Shown: positions 26,430 to 35,498, numbered from the stretch's first letter. The stretch is 64,000 nt of DNA from Streptomyces lucensis JCM 4490 (GCF_014650035.1 NZ_BMUE01000010.1:62001-126000); one strand, 5' to 3'. The notes: generated by a model from the letters alone, not told the origin. Made by a program: numbers and translations.

Positions 26430-26924
26430 ATGACCATCAACCGGCCGCTCCTGCTCACCCTCGCCGTGGGAAGCGTCACCGCCGTCGCCCTCCAGTACCT
26501 CCAGGCGGTCCCCGCCGGGCAGTGGCTCCCCGAGCCCCCGCACGCCGCGTCGCGCCCTTGCGCCCGGCTCGCCGCCCGCTTCCCCGACCGCATCGGCGGC
26601 CTGCGGCGCGACCCCGCCGCCACCCCGGGCACCGCCGTCTGGGGCGGCGGCGCCCTCACAGCCCGCTGCGGCCTGGACGCGGCCGTGGCGACCCCCGACC
26701 CCTGCTCCACCATCGGAGAAGTCGACTGGGTCTGGCGGCAGCACACGGGCGACGCCACCCACCAGACCCTCGTCACCTACGGCCGCGATCCCGCCCTGGA
26801 GGTCCGCATCGACAAGACCAGGGCCGCCCCCGACACCGCCCTCATCAGCCTGACCTCCCTCGCCGAACGCCTGCCCGCCAACGGACACAAATGCGTCAGC
26901 CTCTCCGACACGCCCCCGGCATAG
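26430..26924 (+). CDS. DUF3515-like secreted or membrane-anchored protein
   Basis: 164 residues. The N-terminal hydrophobic segment (LLLTLAVGSVTAVALQYL, about 6-23) is a signal peptide or anchor. The domain has PCARLAARFPDRIGG, GTAVWGGGALTARCG and VDWVWRQHTGD, the pattern of DUF3515 proteins, whose conserved cysteines probably form disulfides outside the cell. Start chosen at ATG 26430; the frame is open further upstream. Function unknown; convergent with an NIS synthetase gene. Confidence 0.65.
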   Translation: MTINRPLLLTLAVGSVTAVALQYLQAVPAGQWLPEPPHAASRPCARLAARFPDRIGGLRRDPAATPGTAVWGGGALTARCGLDAAVATPDPCSTIGEVDWVWRQHTGDATHQTLVTYGRDPALEVRIDKTRAAPDTALISLTSLAERLPANGHKCVSLSDTPPA

Positions 26925-26979
26925 CCGGGCCGGGGTTCGGCACGCCGCAACGCGCGGCCCGGTCGCGGTCCCGGGCCGC

Positions 26980-28491
26980 CTACTGGACGCCCCCGGCACC
27001 GGCCAGCGGGTTCGGCAGGGGCAGGTAGCGGGCGGCGGCGCCGTCCGCGCCGGTCCAGCGCAGCAGCAGGTTGGTCTTGCCCGGCAGGGTGGGCGCGGTG
27101 AGCAGGGCGGGGATCTCGGGCAGGTCGTGCCGGGCCAGTTCACGGCGGGCGGCGGGCCACGGGTCGAAGCCGGGACGGTGCTCGGCGAGGGCGGCGGCGA
27201 TCTCGCCGAGGTGGTTGACGACCAGGCAGTACACCAGCCGCTCCCATCCGGCGGCCCGCGGGACGTCCGGCAGCACCTTGGCGCCCTCGGCGTCCCGGAA
27301 CAGCGCCTGTACGGGCGTGCCGGCCGCGTCCACGGCGACGAGGGTGTTCTGCAGGTGGGCCTCCAGGACGACTCCGTGCTCGCCGAAGGCGGTCAGGGCG
27401 GGCGGGACGACCTGCCGCAGATAGGCCTCCCACCAGTGCTCCGGGTCGGCCGCGGCCGCCAGCGGGCTGCCGTCGAAGCCCTCGGCGAGAGCCGCGGCGA
27501 GCAGCGGGGTGGCGCCCGGCAGCAGATGGCCGCGCAGGCCGTCCCGGACCAGGACGGCCAGCTCCTCGAAGGCGAAGGCGGCCGTGCGGTAGCCGCGGTC
27601 GCTCAGCCAGGCCGCGGGCGGTCCCATGGCCGCGAAGGCCTGGCGGGCGGCGGTGTCGGTGCGGCTCAGTCCGGCCAGGTCATGGCGCCACAGCCGGCGG
27701 ATGTCGTTGGTGATGCGCACGTCGAGGCTGAACTTCAGGAAGAGGTCGCGCCGGGGCTCGTACACCGTGCGGACCGCCGCGGTCGGCCAGACGTCGAAGT
27801 CGCTCCCGCCGAGGCGGAGCAGGCGGCCGTCGGCGAAGGCCGGAGCGAGGTCGCGGGCGACGAGGCCGAGCTGCCAGGGGTGCGCGGGCAGCAGCCGGTA
27901 GCCGGGCGGCGGGGTGCCGAGGGCGTCCAGGGCACGGGTGTCGCCCTCCTCGGCCACCTGGTCCTCGCGGACCGCGAGCAGCACGAGCGGGAAGCGGGCG
28001 TGGGCCTCGGGGGCGTACGGCAGCCACGAGGCGGCCGGGCCGCCGCCGCGCGCCTTGGGCGCCGGGTGGTAGGGGTGGCCGATGAGCAGGGACTGCTCGG
28101 AACGCAGGTACGGGTCCGTGGGCGCCGTCGCCCGTTCGCGGGCGGCGAGCAGGGCGGCGACGGCGTCCCTGCTGTCGGTCATCTCGGCGGGCAGGTCACC
28201 GCCCGGCAGCCCGGTGTGCCGGCGCAGTTCCTCGGCGACCAGCTTGACCAGTTCGGTGTGCCCGACCGCGTGCCAGGCCCCGGCCCGGTGGACCTCGGGG
28301 TCCGCCGGGCGCCGCCCGGGGCGCACGCGCAGCAGCCGCCCGCTGGGCAGCCGGTGCACGCGCCGGCGCCCGGCGTCCGGGAGGGGCTCTGCCACCTCGC
28401 GCAGCAGGCAGTTGAGCAGCGGCGCGGCCGCGCAGGCGTCGGCGCGGCGGCCGGCGGCGCCGGTGGGGGGTGAGAGGTCCACGCGATCCAT
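26980..28491 (-). CDS. IucA/IucC-family NIS siderophore synthetase
   Basis: 503 residues. ATP-dependent carboxylate-amine/hydroxyl ligase of NRPS-independent siderophore synthesis. Family motifs: GHPYHPAPKARGG (ATP-phosphate binding), LLPAHPWQ, LKFSLDVRITNDIRR, VVLEAHLQNTLVAVD and the C-terminal FhuF-like PGKTNLLLRW. The ATG at 28491 has no strong ribosome site. Divergent from a second NIS synthetase 168 bases away. No transporter, ferric reductase or monooxygenase gene lies nearby, so the product is unpredictable. Confidence 0.9.
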   Translation of the reverse strand: MDRVDLSPPTGAAGRRADACAAAPLLNCLLREVAEPLPDAGRRRVHRLPSGRLLRVRPGRRPADPEVHRAGAWHAVGHTELVKLVAEELRRHTGLPGGDLPAEMTDSRDAVAALLAARERATAPTDPYLRSEQSLLIGHPYHPAPKARGGGPAASWLPYAPEAHARFPLVLLAVREDQVAEEGDTRALDALGTPPPGYRLLPAHPWQLGLVARDLAPAFADGRLLRLGGSDFDVWPTAAVRTVYEPRRDLFLKFSLDVRITNDIRRLWRHDLAGLSRTDTAARQAFAAMGPPAAWLSDRGYRTAAFAFEELAVLVRDGLRGHLLPGATPLLAAALAEGFDGSPLAAAADPEHWWEAYLRQVVPPALTAFGEHGVVLEAHLQNTLVAVDAAGTPVQALFRDAEGAKVLPDVPRAAGWERLVYCLVVNHLGEIAAALAEHRPGFDPWPAARRELARHDLPEIPALLTAPTLPGKTNLLLRWTGADGAAARYLPLPNPLAGAGGVQ

Positions 28492-28658
28492 TCGTCTGTC
28501 GTCCAGGGGGCGACGCTCCGGACGGGCCGGGCTCGGCGTGCCGCACGTGCGTGCGACGCGCCGTACGTCCCGCACGTCGTCCGGGAGCCGGTCGTGCCCA
28601 GTATGTCTGCCGTACCCGACAATCGTGCCCCGTGCCGTGCGTACCCGAGGAGCCGACC

Positions 28659-30176
28659 GTGCACCGACCCCCCACCGCCGAGGCCGAGGCGGCCGAGGAG
28701 CTGGCCGCCGTCCGGCCCGCGCTGCTGCCCCGGTTCACGGCGGAGCTGCCGGGCGCCCGTGCCGCCGTGCTGACCCGGCTGTGGCGGGCCCTCGCCCACG
28801 AGCCGCTGCCGTGGGTCACGGGCAGGTCGCACGGGGCGTACGGCCTCACCCTGCGGCTCTGGGACGGGCGGACGCTGCACGGCCCGCATGCGGACCCGTA
28901 CGCCACGAGCGCCTGCGTCACCGGCGTCCGCCTGGGCCGGGAGCGGTACGCCGATCCGGCCCGGCTGACGGCGGCTCTCGGGGTGCCGCACGCGTCCGCC
29001 TTCGCCGCCGAACTGGCGGGCAGCGTGGCCTCGTTGGCCCTGTCGCGGGCCGGTGCGGATCACTCGAAGGAGTGGCCGGCCCGGGACTGGGAGTGGGAGC
29101 AGCGGGTGGTCGACGGGCATCCCTTCCACCCCAACTGCCGTTCTCGACCCGGCTTCTCGGTGGCGGAGCAGCTGGCGTACGGTCCGGAGCACCGGCCGGT
29201 GGTGGAGCTGGGGACGGTGGCGGTCCCGGCGGACGAGTGCCTGGTGAGCGGTGAGTGGCCGGACGAACTCCGCGGCGGCGGAGAGCTGCTGGTGCCGGTG
29301 CACCCCTGGCAGGCGGCCCATGTCCTGGCCGGACGGCCGTGCGTCCCGTGGCGGCCGGCCCATCCTCTGATGTCCCTGCGCACGCTCGCGCTGCCCGGTG
29401 GTGCGCACGTGAAGACCGCGCTGAGCACCCGGCTGACCTCCTCGGTGCGGGACATCTCCGAGTACTCGGTGCGGGCCGCCGCGCCGCTGTCCTCGCTCGC
29501 CGCGGACCTGGCGGCCCGCACCGGCGGGCTGCTGCACGTCACCCGCACGCTGGGCGCGGTCACGGCCCGCTCCCCCGACCTGGCCGCGCTGCTGCGCGAG
29601 TCGCCCGAGGTGTACGCGCGGGCGGGTGAGCGCGTCCTGCCGGTGGCCGCCCTCGCCACCACCGCCCTGCCGGACTCCCCCTCCTGGCTCGCCGCGTTCG
29701 CCCGGCTCGCGCTCACGGTGGGCCTGGGCCTGCTCGACCTGGGCGTGGCCCTGGAGGCCCACGGCCAGAACCTCCTGGTGGTCCTGTCGGCCGACGGCAC
29801 GCCCCGGCGGCTGGTCTACCGGGATCTGGCCGACATCCGGATCAGCCCGGCCCGGCTGGCCCGCCACGGCATCGCCCCGCCCGCCCTGACGGGCCGTCTG
29901 GTCACCGACGACGAGACGGTCCTGCGGCGCAAGCTGTTCGGATCGCTGGTGGCGGGCGCCCTGGCCGGCACGGCCGGCTCGCGACCGGCGCTCGGCGCCG
30001 CCCTGGCCGCCGCCGTAACCGGCCTGCCGGACACCCCCGATCTGCGGGCTCTGTGCGAGGACCCCCTGCCCGCCAAGGCGCTGAGCCTGATGCGGCTGTC
30101 CCCCGGCACCCCGGGCGACCTGTGGGCCGCGCTGCCCAACCCGCTCGTTTTGGAGTACGACCGGTCTGATCAATAG
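28659..30176 (+). CDS. second IucA/IucC-family NIS synthetase
   Basis: 505 residues from a GTG with GAGGAG 7 bases upstream. Shares the fold with its divergent neighbour but is clearly different in sequence: GHPFHPNCRSRPGFS, VPVHPWQAAHVL, HVKTALSTRLTSSVRDIS, ALEAHGQNLLVVL, LVYRDLADIR and the C-terminal LPAKALSLMRL. The pair probably catalyses two successive condensations on one scaffold such as citrate. The VWA gene follows after 9 bases and may be co-transcribed. Confidence 0.9.
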   Translation: MHRPPTAEAEAAEELAAVRPALLPRFTAELPGARAAVLTRLWRALAHEPLPWVTGRSHGAYGLTLRLWDGRTLHGPHADPYATSACVTGVRLGRERYADPARLTAALGVPHASAFAAELAGSVASLALSRAGADHSKEWPARDWEWEQRVVDGHPFHPNCRSRPGFSVAEQLAYGPEHRPVVELGTVAVPADECLVSGEWPDELRGGGELLVPVHPWQAAHVLAGRPCVPWRPAHPLMSLRTLALPGGAHVKTALSTRLTSSVRDISEYSVRAAAPLSSLAADLAARTGGLLHVTRTLGAVTARSPDLAALLRESPEVYARAGERVLPVAALATTALPDSPSWLAAFARLALTVGLGLLDLGVALEAHGQNLLVVLSADGTPRRLVYRDLADIRISPARLARHGIAPPALTGRLVTDDETVLRRKLFGSLVAGALAGTAGSRPALGAALAAAVTGLPDTPDLRALCEDPLPAKALSLMRLSPGTPGDLWAALPNPLVLEYDRSDQ

Positions 30177-30185
30177 GATCCGCCG

Positions 30186-31448
30186 ATGATCAGAAGACAA
30201 CGGCTGGCGGCGGGAGTCTGCGCTCTCCTCGCCGCCCTGACGGCCGGGCTCGCGTTCCCCGCCGGAGCGGTCGCCGACGAGACCGGGCAGGCCGCTCCCA
30301 AGGTCGAACTCGTCCTGGACGTCAGCGGTTCCATGCGCACCCGGGACATCGACGGCGGCACCCGGATGGCCGCGGCGAAGCAGGCGTTCAACGAGGTGCT
30401 CGACGCGACCCCGGAAGAGGTGCAGCTCGGCATCCGCACCCTGGGCGCGAACTACCGCGGCGACGACCGCAAGGAGGGCTGCAAGGACACCGAGCGGCTC
30501 TACCCGGTGGGCCCGCTGAACCGGACCGACGCCAAGACGGCGGTGGCCACGCTGGCGCCGACCGGCTGGACGCCGATCGGGCCCGCGCTGCTGAAGGCGG
30601 CCGACGACCTGAACGGCGGTGCCGGCACCCGCCGTATCGTCCTGATCAGCGACGGCGAGGACACCTGCCAGCCGCTCGACCCGTGCGTGGTGGCCCGGGA
30701 GATAGCCGCCAAGGGCATCGGGCTGACCATCGACACCCTGGGCCTGGTACCGGACGCCAAGACCCGCGACCAGCTCAGCTGCATCGCGGACGCGACCGGC
30801 GGCACCTACACCTCCGTGCAGCACAAGGAGGAACTGAGCGACCGGGTAGGGCAGTTGGTCGACCGGGCCGCCGATCCCGTGGTGACGCCGGTGGCGACCG
30901 AGGGCGCGGACCGGTGCGAGAAGGCGCCGGCGCTCAAGTCCGGGCTCTACACCGACCGCGAGGAGTTCGGCCAGGAGCGCTGGTACAAGGTGGAGGTCGG
31001 CCCCGGGCAGGAGCTGCGCGCGGCGGTGAGCGTGGCGGACGACCGGACGGTGGGCCCCCACTACGGCGTGCTGCTGCGGGCGGTGACCGTGCACGGCCGG
31101 GAGATCGTGCGCGGTGAGGCCGCGGGCACCGGCCGCACGGACGCCGTGTCCACCGGTCTGCGCTATCCGAAGCCGGACAGCGACGACGACGACGCGACCG
31201 CGGAGACCGTGTGTCTGCAGGTCACCAACTCGTTCTCGGCGGCCGCGGGGGTGAAGACCAGGCCCGGTCTGCCGCTGGAGCTGACCGTGGACGTCGTGGA
31301 CGGGCCGTCCGGCCACCACGACGTGGCCTCCTTCGGTCTCGGGCGCGGCTGGTGGCTGCTGGGCGCGCTCGTGCTGATCGGTTTCGTGGCCGGTCTACTG
31401 TGGGGCTGGCTGTCGCGCTGGCGGGTCGCGGTCTGGAGGACGAACTGA
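30186..31448 (+). CDS. von Willebrand factor A domain membrane protein
   Basis: 420 residues. Signal peptide (cleavage near AVA-DE, residue 30). The VWA domain carries the MIDAS motif DVSGS (45-49) with further metal ligands in LAPTGWTPIG and ISDGEDTC. A second beta-rich domain follows, then a C-terminal membrane helix (about 390-410) ending in basic residues. The sensor-like domain is outside the cell. The stop overlaps the start of the next gene (TGATG). A cell-surface complex with that partner is inferred. Confidence 0.88.
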   Translation: MIRRQRLAAGVCALLAALTAGLAFPAGAVADETGQAAPKVELVLDVSGSMRTRDIDGGTRMAAAKQAFNEVLDATPEEVQLGIRTLGANYRGDDRKEGCKDTERLYPVGPLNRTDAKTAVATLAPTGWTPIGPALLKAADDLNGGAGTRRIVLISDGEDTCQPLDPCVVAREIAAKGIGLTIDTLGLVPDAKTRDQLSCIADATGGTYTSVQHKEELSDRVGQLVDRAADPVVTPVATEGADRCEKAPALKSGLYTDREEFGQERWYKVEVGPGQELRAAVSVADDRTVGPHYGVLLRAVTVHGREIVRGEAAGTGRTDAVSTGLRYPKPDSDDDDATAETVCLQVTNSFSAAAGVKTRPGLPLELTVDVVDGPSGHHDVASFGLGRGWWLLGALVLIGFVAGLLWGWLSRWRVAVWRTN

Positions 31449-32248
31449 TGCGGATCACACGAGTTCTGGGCGCCGCGCTGCTGGCGCTGGGCCTGGCCGC
31501 CGGGCCGGCCGCCGCCGACTCCTCGCCCTCCCCGAGCGCCTCGGGTGACGACAGGGCACCCACCCGGGCGGGCACCTCGTTCCGTACGGCGACGGAGATC
31601 GAGCAGGGGCAGCAGGCCACCGCGTCCGGCTCCACCGGCGACTACCTGTACTGGTCGTTCCCGGCCGACGTCGGACAGCGGCCCACCGTCAAGGCGACGG
31701 TGAAGCTCCCCGGCACGCACGGCTCGCAGACCTGGCAGCTCGACGTGTACGACGGGCTGCGGCGCCGCCAGGCCTGCCAGTACGGCGCCCAGACCCGCAC
31801 CGCGGGCCAGGGCGTCCCGTCGGTCGAGCTGGCCTGTGTGCTGCGCACGGTGCGCGGCTGGTCGGAGCCGTGGGCCAACGACCCGCTGCCCGGCACCTAC
31901 TACGTCCGGCTTACCGTGGTGGACCTCGGCGCCTCCGACCTCGGCCAGCCGGTGAGCGCCGAGGTGCGGGCCGACTCCAAGGACATCGGCGGCGCGGCGG
32001 CGGTGGACGGCTCGCTGGGCAAGCCGCTGGTCCCGGGTGTCGCCGTCAAGACCGAGGAGCGGAAGGACGGTTCGAAGCCGGCGGTGCTGTCCAGCTTCGG
32101 CTCGGACGACGGCTGGTCCTCCGGCTGGTGGTCCGACCGCTGGGTGTGGACCGCGATCGGCGGCGTGCTGGCCGCGCTCGCCGGCATCGGCGGGTACGCC
32201 CTGACGCGGGGTTCGGGACGGCCGTCCCGGGTGCCGCCGGGCGCGTGA
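31448..32248 (+). CDS. secreted membrane-anchored partner of the VWA protein
   Basis: 266 residues. Signal peptide (about 1-23, AAA-DS), a Ser/Pro linker, a beta-rich domain starting GTSFRTATEIEQGQQ and containing YWSFPADVGQRPTVKATV (pre-peptidase or carbohydrate-binding style), and a C-terminal helix (WVWTAIGGVLAALAGIGGYAL). Topology mirrors the upstream VWA protein: extracellular domain, one C-terminal anchor. Its start overlaps the upstream stop, so translation is coupled. Function unknown. Confidence 0.8.
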   Translation: MRITRVLGAALLALGLAAGPAAADSSPSPSASGDDRAPTRAGTSFRTATEIEQGQQATASGSTGDYLYWSFPADVGQRPTVKATVKLPGTHGSQTWQLDVYDGLRRRQACQYGAQTRTAGQGVPSVELACVLRTVRGWSEPWANDPLPGTYYVRLTVVDLGASDLGQPVSAEVRADSKDIGGAAAVDGSLGKPLVPGVAVKTEERKDGSKPAVLSSFGSDDGWSSGWWSDRWVWTAIGGVLAALAGIGGYALTRGSGRPSRVPPGA

Positions 32249-32272
32249 GCCGTACGGTTCGCGAGCTTCCCG

Positions 32273-32301
32273 CGAAGGCCCGCCCGCTGGGCGGGCCTTC
32301 G
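32273..32301. terminator. bidirectional hairpin terminator
   Basis: Perfect 12-bp stem (32273-32284 with 32290-32301) and 5-base loop between two convergent genes, followed on the plus strand by GTCCTTTCGT. Confidence 0.85.
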
Positions 32302-32309
32302 TCCTTTCG

Positions 32310-32936
32310 TCAGGCCTCCCGCAGGGTCTTGGCCAGGATGCCGTCACCGGTCACGGTGACGCGGCCGGAGCGGACGGCGTCCGCGAGGGTCACGTCCCCG
32401 CGGGCCACGGCCTCGCAGGTCCCCGCGTCCAGGACGAGCCGGGCGTCCGGCTCGCCGGGCACGGGGCCGTCGCCGTACACGGGTCCCTCGCCGGTGCCGA
32501 CGCGCAGGTGGAAGTCGCCCTCGTCCAGCGCCACTTCGACCAGTCCCTCGCCGCGCAGGGCGCGCAGCAGGGGGAGGGCGAACCAGTGCGCGCGCACCGC
32601 GTCGGTCGGCCGCCGCTCACCGAGCTCGGCCTCGCCCCAGGCGCCCAGCGCCTGCAGCACGGGCAGCAGCCGGCGCCCGCGGTCGGTGAGTTCGTACACG
32701 TAGGCGGCGCCGGGCGGGGGCAGCCGGCGGCGCGTGGCCAGCCCGTCGCGTTCCATGTCCTTCAGCCGGGAGGCGAGTACGTCCGTGCTCACGCCGGGCA
32801 GATCCGCGTGCAGGTCCGTGTAACGACGCGGGCCGGCGAGCAGTTCCCGGACGATCAGCAGGGTCCAGCGGTCGCCGACGAGGTCGAGGGCGCGGGCTGC
32901 GGAGCAGTACTGGTCGTAGCTTCGGCGAGGTGGCAT
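32310..32936 (-). CDS. HxlR-family transcriptional regulator
   Basis: 208 residues from ATG 32936 (ATG 32954 also in frame; neither has a strong ribosome site). The HxlR winged helix: SYDQYCSAARALDLVGDRWTLL, ELLAGPRRYTDLHADLPGVSTDVLASRLKDME, YELTDRGRRLLPVL. The C-terminal half (about 125-208) resembles an SCP2-like ligand-binding domain (FHLRVGTGEGPVYG, RLVLDAGTCEAVARG). Divergent from an aminotransferase gene; the shared interval carries nested inverted repeats, so it probably regulates both. Confidence 0.88.
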   Translation of the reverse strand: MPPRRSYDQYCSAARALDLVGDRWTLLIVRELLAGPRRYTDLHADLPGVSTDVLASRLKDMERDGLATRRRLPPPGAAYVYELTDRGRRLLPVLQALGAWGEAELGERRPTDAVRAHWFALPLLRALRGEGLVEVALDEGDFHLRVGTGEGPVYGDGPVPGEPDARLVLDAGTCEAVARGDVTLADAVRSGRVTVTGDGILAKTLREA

Positions 32937-32958
32937 GCGACGCAGTCTAGACATGTTG

Positions 32959-32993
32959 TTGGACTTTCCAAGCTCACACTTGGTAAAACCAAG
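32959..32993. promoter_or_regulatory. nested CCAAG/CTTGG inverted repeats, candidate HxlR operator
   Basis: Half-sites TTGGA 32959-32963, TCCAAG 32967-32972, CTTGGT 32979-32984 and ACCAAG 32988-32993 form two short palindromes with 3-base spacers and one longer one (CCAAG-N6-CTTGG). They occupy the 81-bp gap between the HxlR and aminotransferase genes. Confidence 0.6.
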
Positions 32994-33017
32994 CAACACG
33001 AGTTCCTGGAGGGGCGC

Positions 33018-34226
33018 ATGGAGTTCCGGCAGTCGAACAAGCTCAGCGAGGTCTGTTACGAGATCCGCGGCCCGGTGATCGAGCACGCCAACGCGCTGGA
33101 GGAGGCGGGGCACAGCGTGCTGCGCCTGAACACCGGCAACCCCGCGGCCTTCGGCTTCGAGGCGCCGGCGGAGATCCTCCAGGACATGATCCGGATGCTG
33201 CCGCAGGCCCACGGCTACACGGACTCGCGCGGCGTCCTGTCCGCCCGCCGAGCGGTCGCCCAGCGCTACCAGAACCTGGGCATCGACGTCGGCGTGGACG
33301 ACGTCTTCCTGGGCAACGGTGTCTCCGAGCTGGTCTCCATGGCCGTCCAGGCCCTGGTCGAGGACGGCGACGAGATCCTCATCCCCGCACCGGACTTCCC
33401 CCTGTGGACCGCCGTGACCACGCTGGCCGGCGGCAAGGCGGTCCACTACCTGTGCGACGAGCAGGCCGACTGGAACCCGGATCTGGCCGACATGGCCTCG
33501 AAGATCACGGACCGGACGAAGGCCGTCGTCATCATCAACCCGAACAACCCGACGGGCGCGGTGTACCCGAAGGAGGTGGTCGAGGGCATCCTGGACCTCG
33601 CCCGCCGGCACGGCCTGATGGTCTTCGCCGACGAGATCTACGACCAGATCCTTTACGACGACGCGGTCCACCACTCGGCCGCCGCGCTCGCTCCCGACCT
33701 GGTGGTCCTCACCTTCTGCGGCCTGTCGAAGACGTACCGGGTGGCGGGGTTCCGCTCCGGCTGGCTGGCCGTCACGGGCCCCAGGCAGCACGCCAGGGAC
33801 TACCTGGAGGGCCTGACCATGCTGGCCTCCATGCGCCTGTGCGCCAACGCGCCCGCCCAGTACGCCATCCAGGCCGCGCTGGGCGGCCGGCAGTCCATCG
33901 GGGAACTCACCGCGCCCGGCGGGCGGCTGCACGAGCAGCGGAACGTCGCCTGGGAGAAGCTCAACGAGATCCCCGGCGTGTCCTGCGTGAAGCCCAAGGG
34001 CGCGCTGTACGCCTTCCCGCGCATCGATCCCAAGGTCCACGCCATCCACGACGACGAGAGGTTCGTCCTCGACCTGCTGCTGCGGGAGAAGATCCAGGTC
34101 GTCCAGGGCACGGGCTTCAACTGGCCCTCCCCCGACCACTTCCGCATCCTCACCCTGCCGCACGCGGACGACCTGGAGGCCGCGATCGGCCGGATCGGAC
34201 GGTTCCTGGGCGGGTACCGCCAGTAG
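33018..34226 (+). CDS. PLP-dependent aminotransferase, AlaA-like
   Basis: 402 residues, class I/II fold. VLRLNTGNPAAFGFEAP, GVSELVSMAVQALVEDGDE, IINPNNPTGAVYP (cofactor Asn), VFADEIYDQILYDD (Asp/Tyr) and the Schiff-base Lys in CGLSKTYRVAGFRSGW. It resembles AlaA/YfbQ glutamate-pyruvate aminotransferases that make alanine. The ATG start has TGGAGGGG upstream. Divergent from the HxlR gene and probably controlled by it. Confidence 0.92.
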   Translation: MEFRQSNKLSEVCYEIRGPVIEHANALEEAGHSVLRLNTGNPAAFGFEAPAEILQDMIRMLPQAHGYTDSRGVLSARRAVAQRYQNLGIDVGVDDVFLGNGVSELVSMAVQALVEDGDEILIPAPDFPLWTAVTTLAGGKAVHYLCDEQADWNPDLADMASKITDRTKAVVIINPNNPTGAVYPKEVVEGILDLARRHGLMVFADEIYDQILYDDAVHHSAAALAPDLVVLTFCGLSKTYRVAGFRSGWLAVTGPRQHARDYLEGLTMLASMRLCANAPAQYAIQAALGGRQSIGELTAPGGRLHEQRNVAWEKLNEIPGVSCVKPKGALYAFPRIDPKVHAIHDDERFVLDLLLREKIQVVQGTGFNWPSPDHFRILTLPHADDLEAAIGRIGRFLGGYRQ

Positions 34227-34305
34227 CGCCCCGGCTCCGCTCCCCTGTGCGAAGATCGCCCGCAGGACCGTACGCGGCAGGCGATCACCGGGCAGGGGGA
34301 CGGGC

Positions 34306-35463
34306 ATGACGATCGGCGTACACGGAACGGTGGCCGACGGGTTCGAGGGCGTGCGCGAGAAGTTCGCGTCGATGCTCGCCCGGAAGCGTGCCGACCCGGG
34401 CGCGCAGCTGGTGGTGTACCGGCACGGGCGCCGGGTGGTCGACCTGTGGGGCGGAGACCGGATCGACGGGGACACCCTGACGAGCCAGTACTCCATCGCC
34501 AAGGGCGCCGCGCACCTGGTCGTCGCCCTGCTGGTGCAGGACGGTTCGCTCGACCTCGACCGCGAGGTGGCCTCGTACTGGCCCGAGTTCGGGGTGAACG
34601 GCAAGGACCGGCTGACGGTGCGGCAGCTGCTGGAGCACCGGGCCGGGCTCGTCGGGGACGCCGAACGGGCCTTCACCGTCGAGGAGCTGGCGGACGACCG
34701 GACCATCGCGGCGCGGCTGGCACGGCGCACGCCGCTGTGGGAGCCGGGGACGGCGTACGGCTACCACGCCTTCGTCATCGGCGCCCTCACCGGCGAGGTG
34801 GTGCGCCGGGTGACCGGCCGCACCCTCCAGGAGGTGTACGAGGAGCGCGTACGGGCGCCGTACGGGCTCGACTACTACCTGGGCCTGCCCGCGGGCGCGG
34901 AGTCGCGCTGGGTCGAGGTCCAGCCGCTGGAGCCGACGGGCGAGGAGGCCGTGCCGCTGAAGGAGCGGACGGCGGACCCGGACGCGCTCCAGGAGATCGC
35001 CCTCAACGCGCACGGGCCGCAGCCGGTCGACCTGGTGGCCTTCGGCAACCACCCACGGGTCCGGGCCCTCGGACCGGCGTCCTCGGGCGGGGTGGGCAAC
35101 GCGCGCGGGATCGCCGGGCTGTACGCGGCCGTCCTCGGCCCGGTGGGCGGCAGGCCGCCGCTGCTCACCGCCGAGACCGCCCGGCTGTTCGGCGGGCTGC
35201 GCACGCCCGGCCCCGACCTGGTCACGGGGAACGCCGACCACTTCGCGCTCGGCTTCGAGTACCTGCCCGGCCTCTACCCCTTCCTCGGCGCGGGCACCCT
35301 GGGACACAGCGGCGCGACCGGTTCCCTCGGCTTCGCCGACCCCGAGCACGGGATCGCGTACGCGTACGCCCAGCGCCGGTTCGCCTTCCCGTCCGGGGTG
35401 GGCGCGGCCGTGGAGAACGGCCGTCTGGCGCAGTCCGTCCTGCGGGCCGCCGCCGCTCTGTGA
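34306..35463 (+). CDS. class C beta-lactamase-fold serine hydrolase (esterase)
   Basis: 385 residues. SxxK nucleophile motif Ser63-Ile-Ala-Lys66 (SQYSIAKG); tyrosine motif at about 151-154 (YGYH); third motif HSGATGS near the C-terminus replacing KTG. There is no signal peptide, so this is a cytoplasmic EstB-type esterase or amidase rather than a beta-lactamase. The ATG has GGCAGGGGG upstream. It is 36 bases upstream of the histidine phosphatase gene and may be co-transcribed with it. Confidence 0.88.
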   Translation: MTIGVHGTVADGFEGVREKFASMLARKRADPGAQLVVYRHGRRVVDLWGGDRIDGDTLTSQYSIAKGAAHLVVALLVQDGSLDLDREVASYWPEFGVNGKDRLTVRQLLEHRAGLVGDAERAFTVEELADDRTIAARLARRTPLWEPGTAYGYHAFVIGALTGEVVRRVTGRTLQEVYEERVRAPYGLDYYLGLPAGAESRWVEVQPLEPTGEEAVPLKERTADPDALQEIALNAHGPQPVDLVAFGNHPRVRALGPASSGGVGNARGIAGLYAAVLGPVGGRPPLLTAETARLFGGLRTPGPDLVTGNADHFALGFEYLPGLYPFLGAGTLGHSGATGSLGFADPEHGIAYAYAQRRFAFPSGVGAAVENGRLAQSVLRAAAAL

Positions 35464-35498
35464 CACGGTGCTGACCAACGAGCGGGAAAGGCGCTGAC

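Noticed and set aside
28492..28658. An iron-box (DmdR/IdeR) operator between the NIS ligases
   Set aside because: No match to the TTAGGTTAGGCTAACCTAA-type palindrome was found; only a weak TGTC-N10-GACA at 28604-28621.
28179..31319. A 1046-residue minus-strand ORF across the second NIS ligase and VWA gene
   Set aside because: Its sequence is Gly/Arg/Gln-rich and antisense to two well-supported genes.
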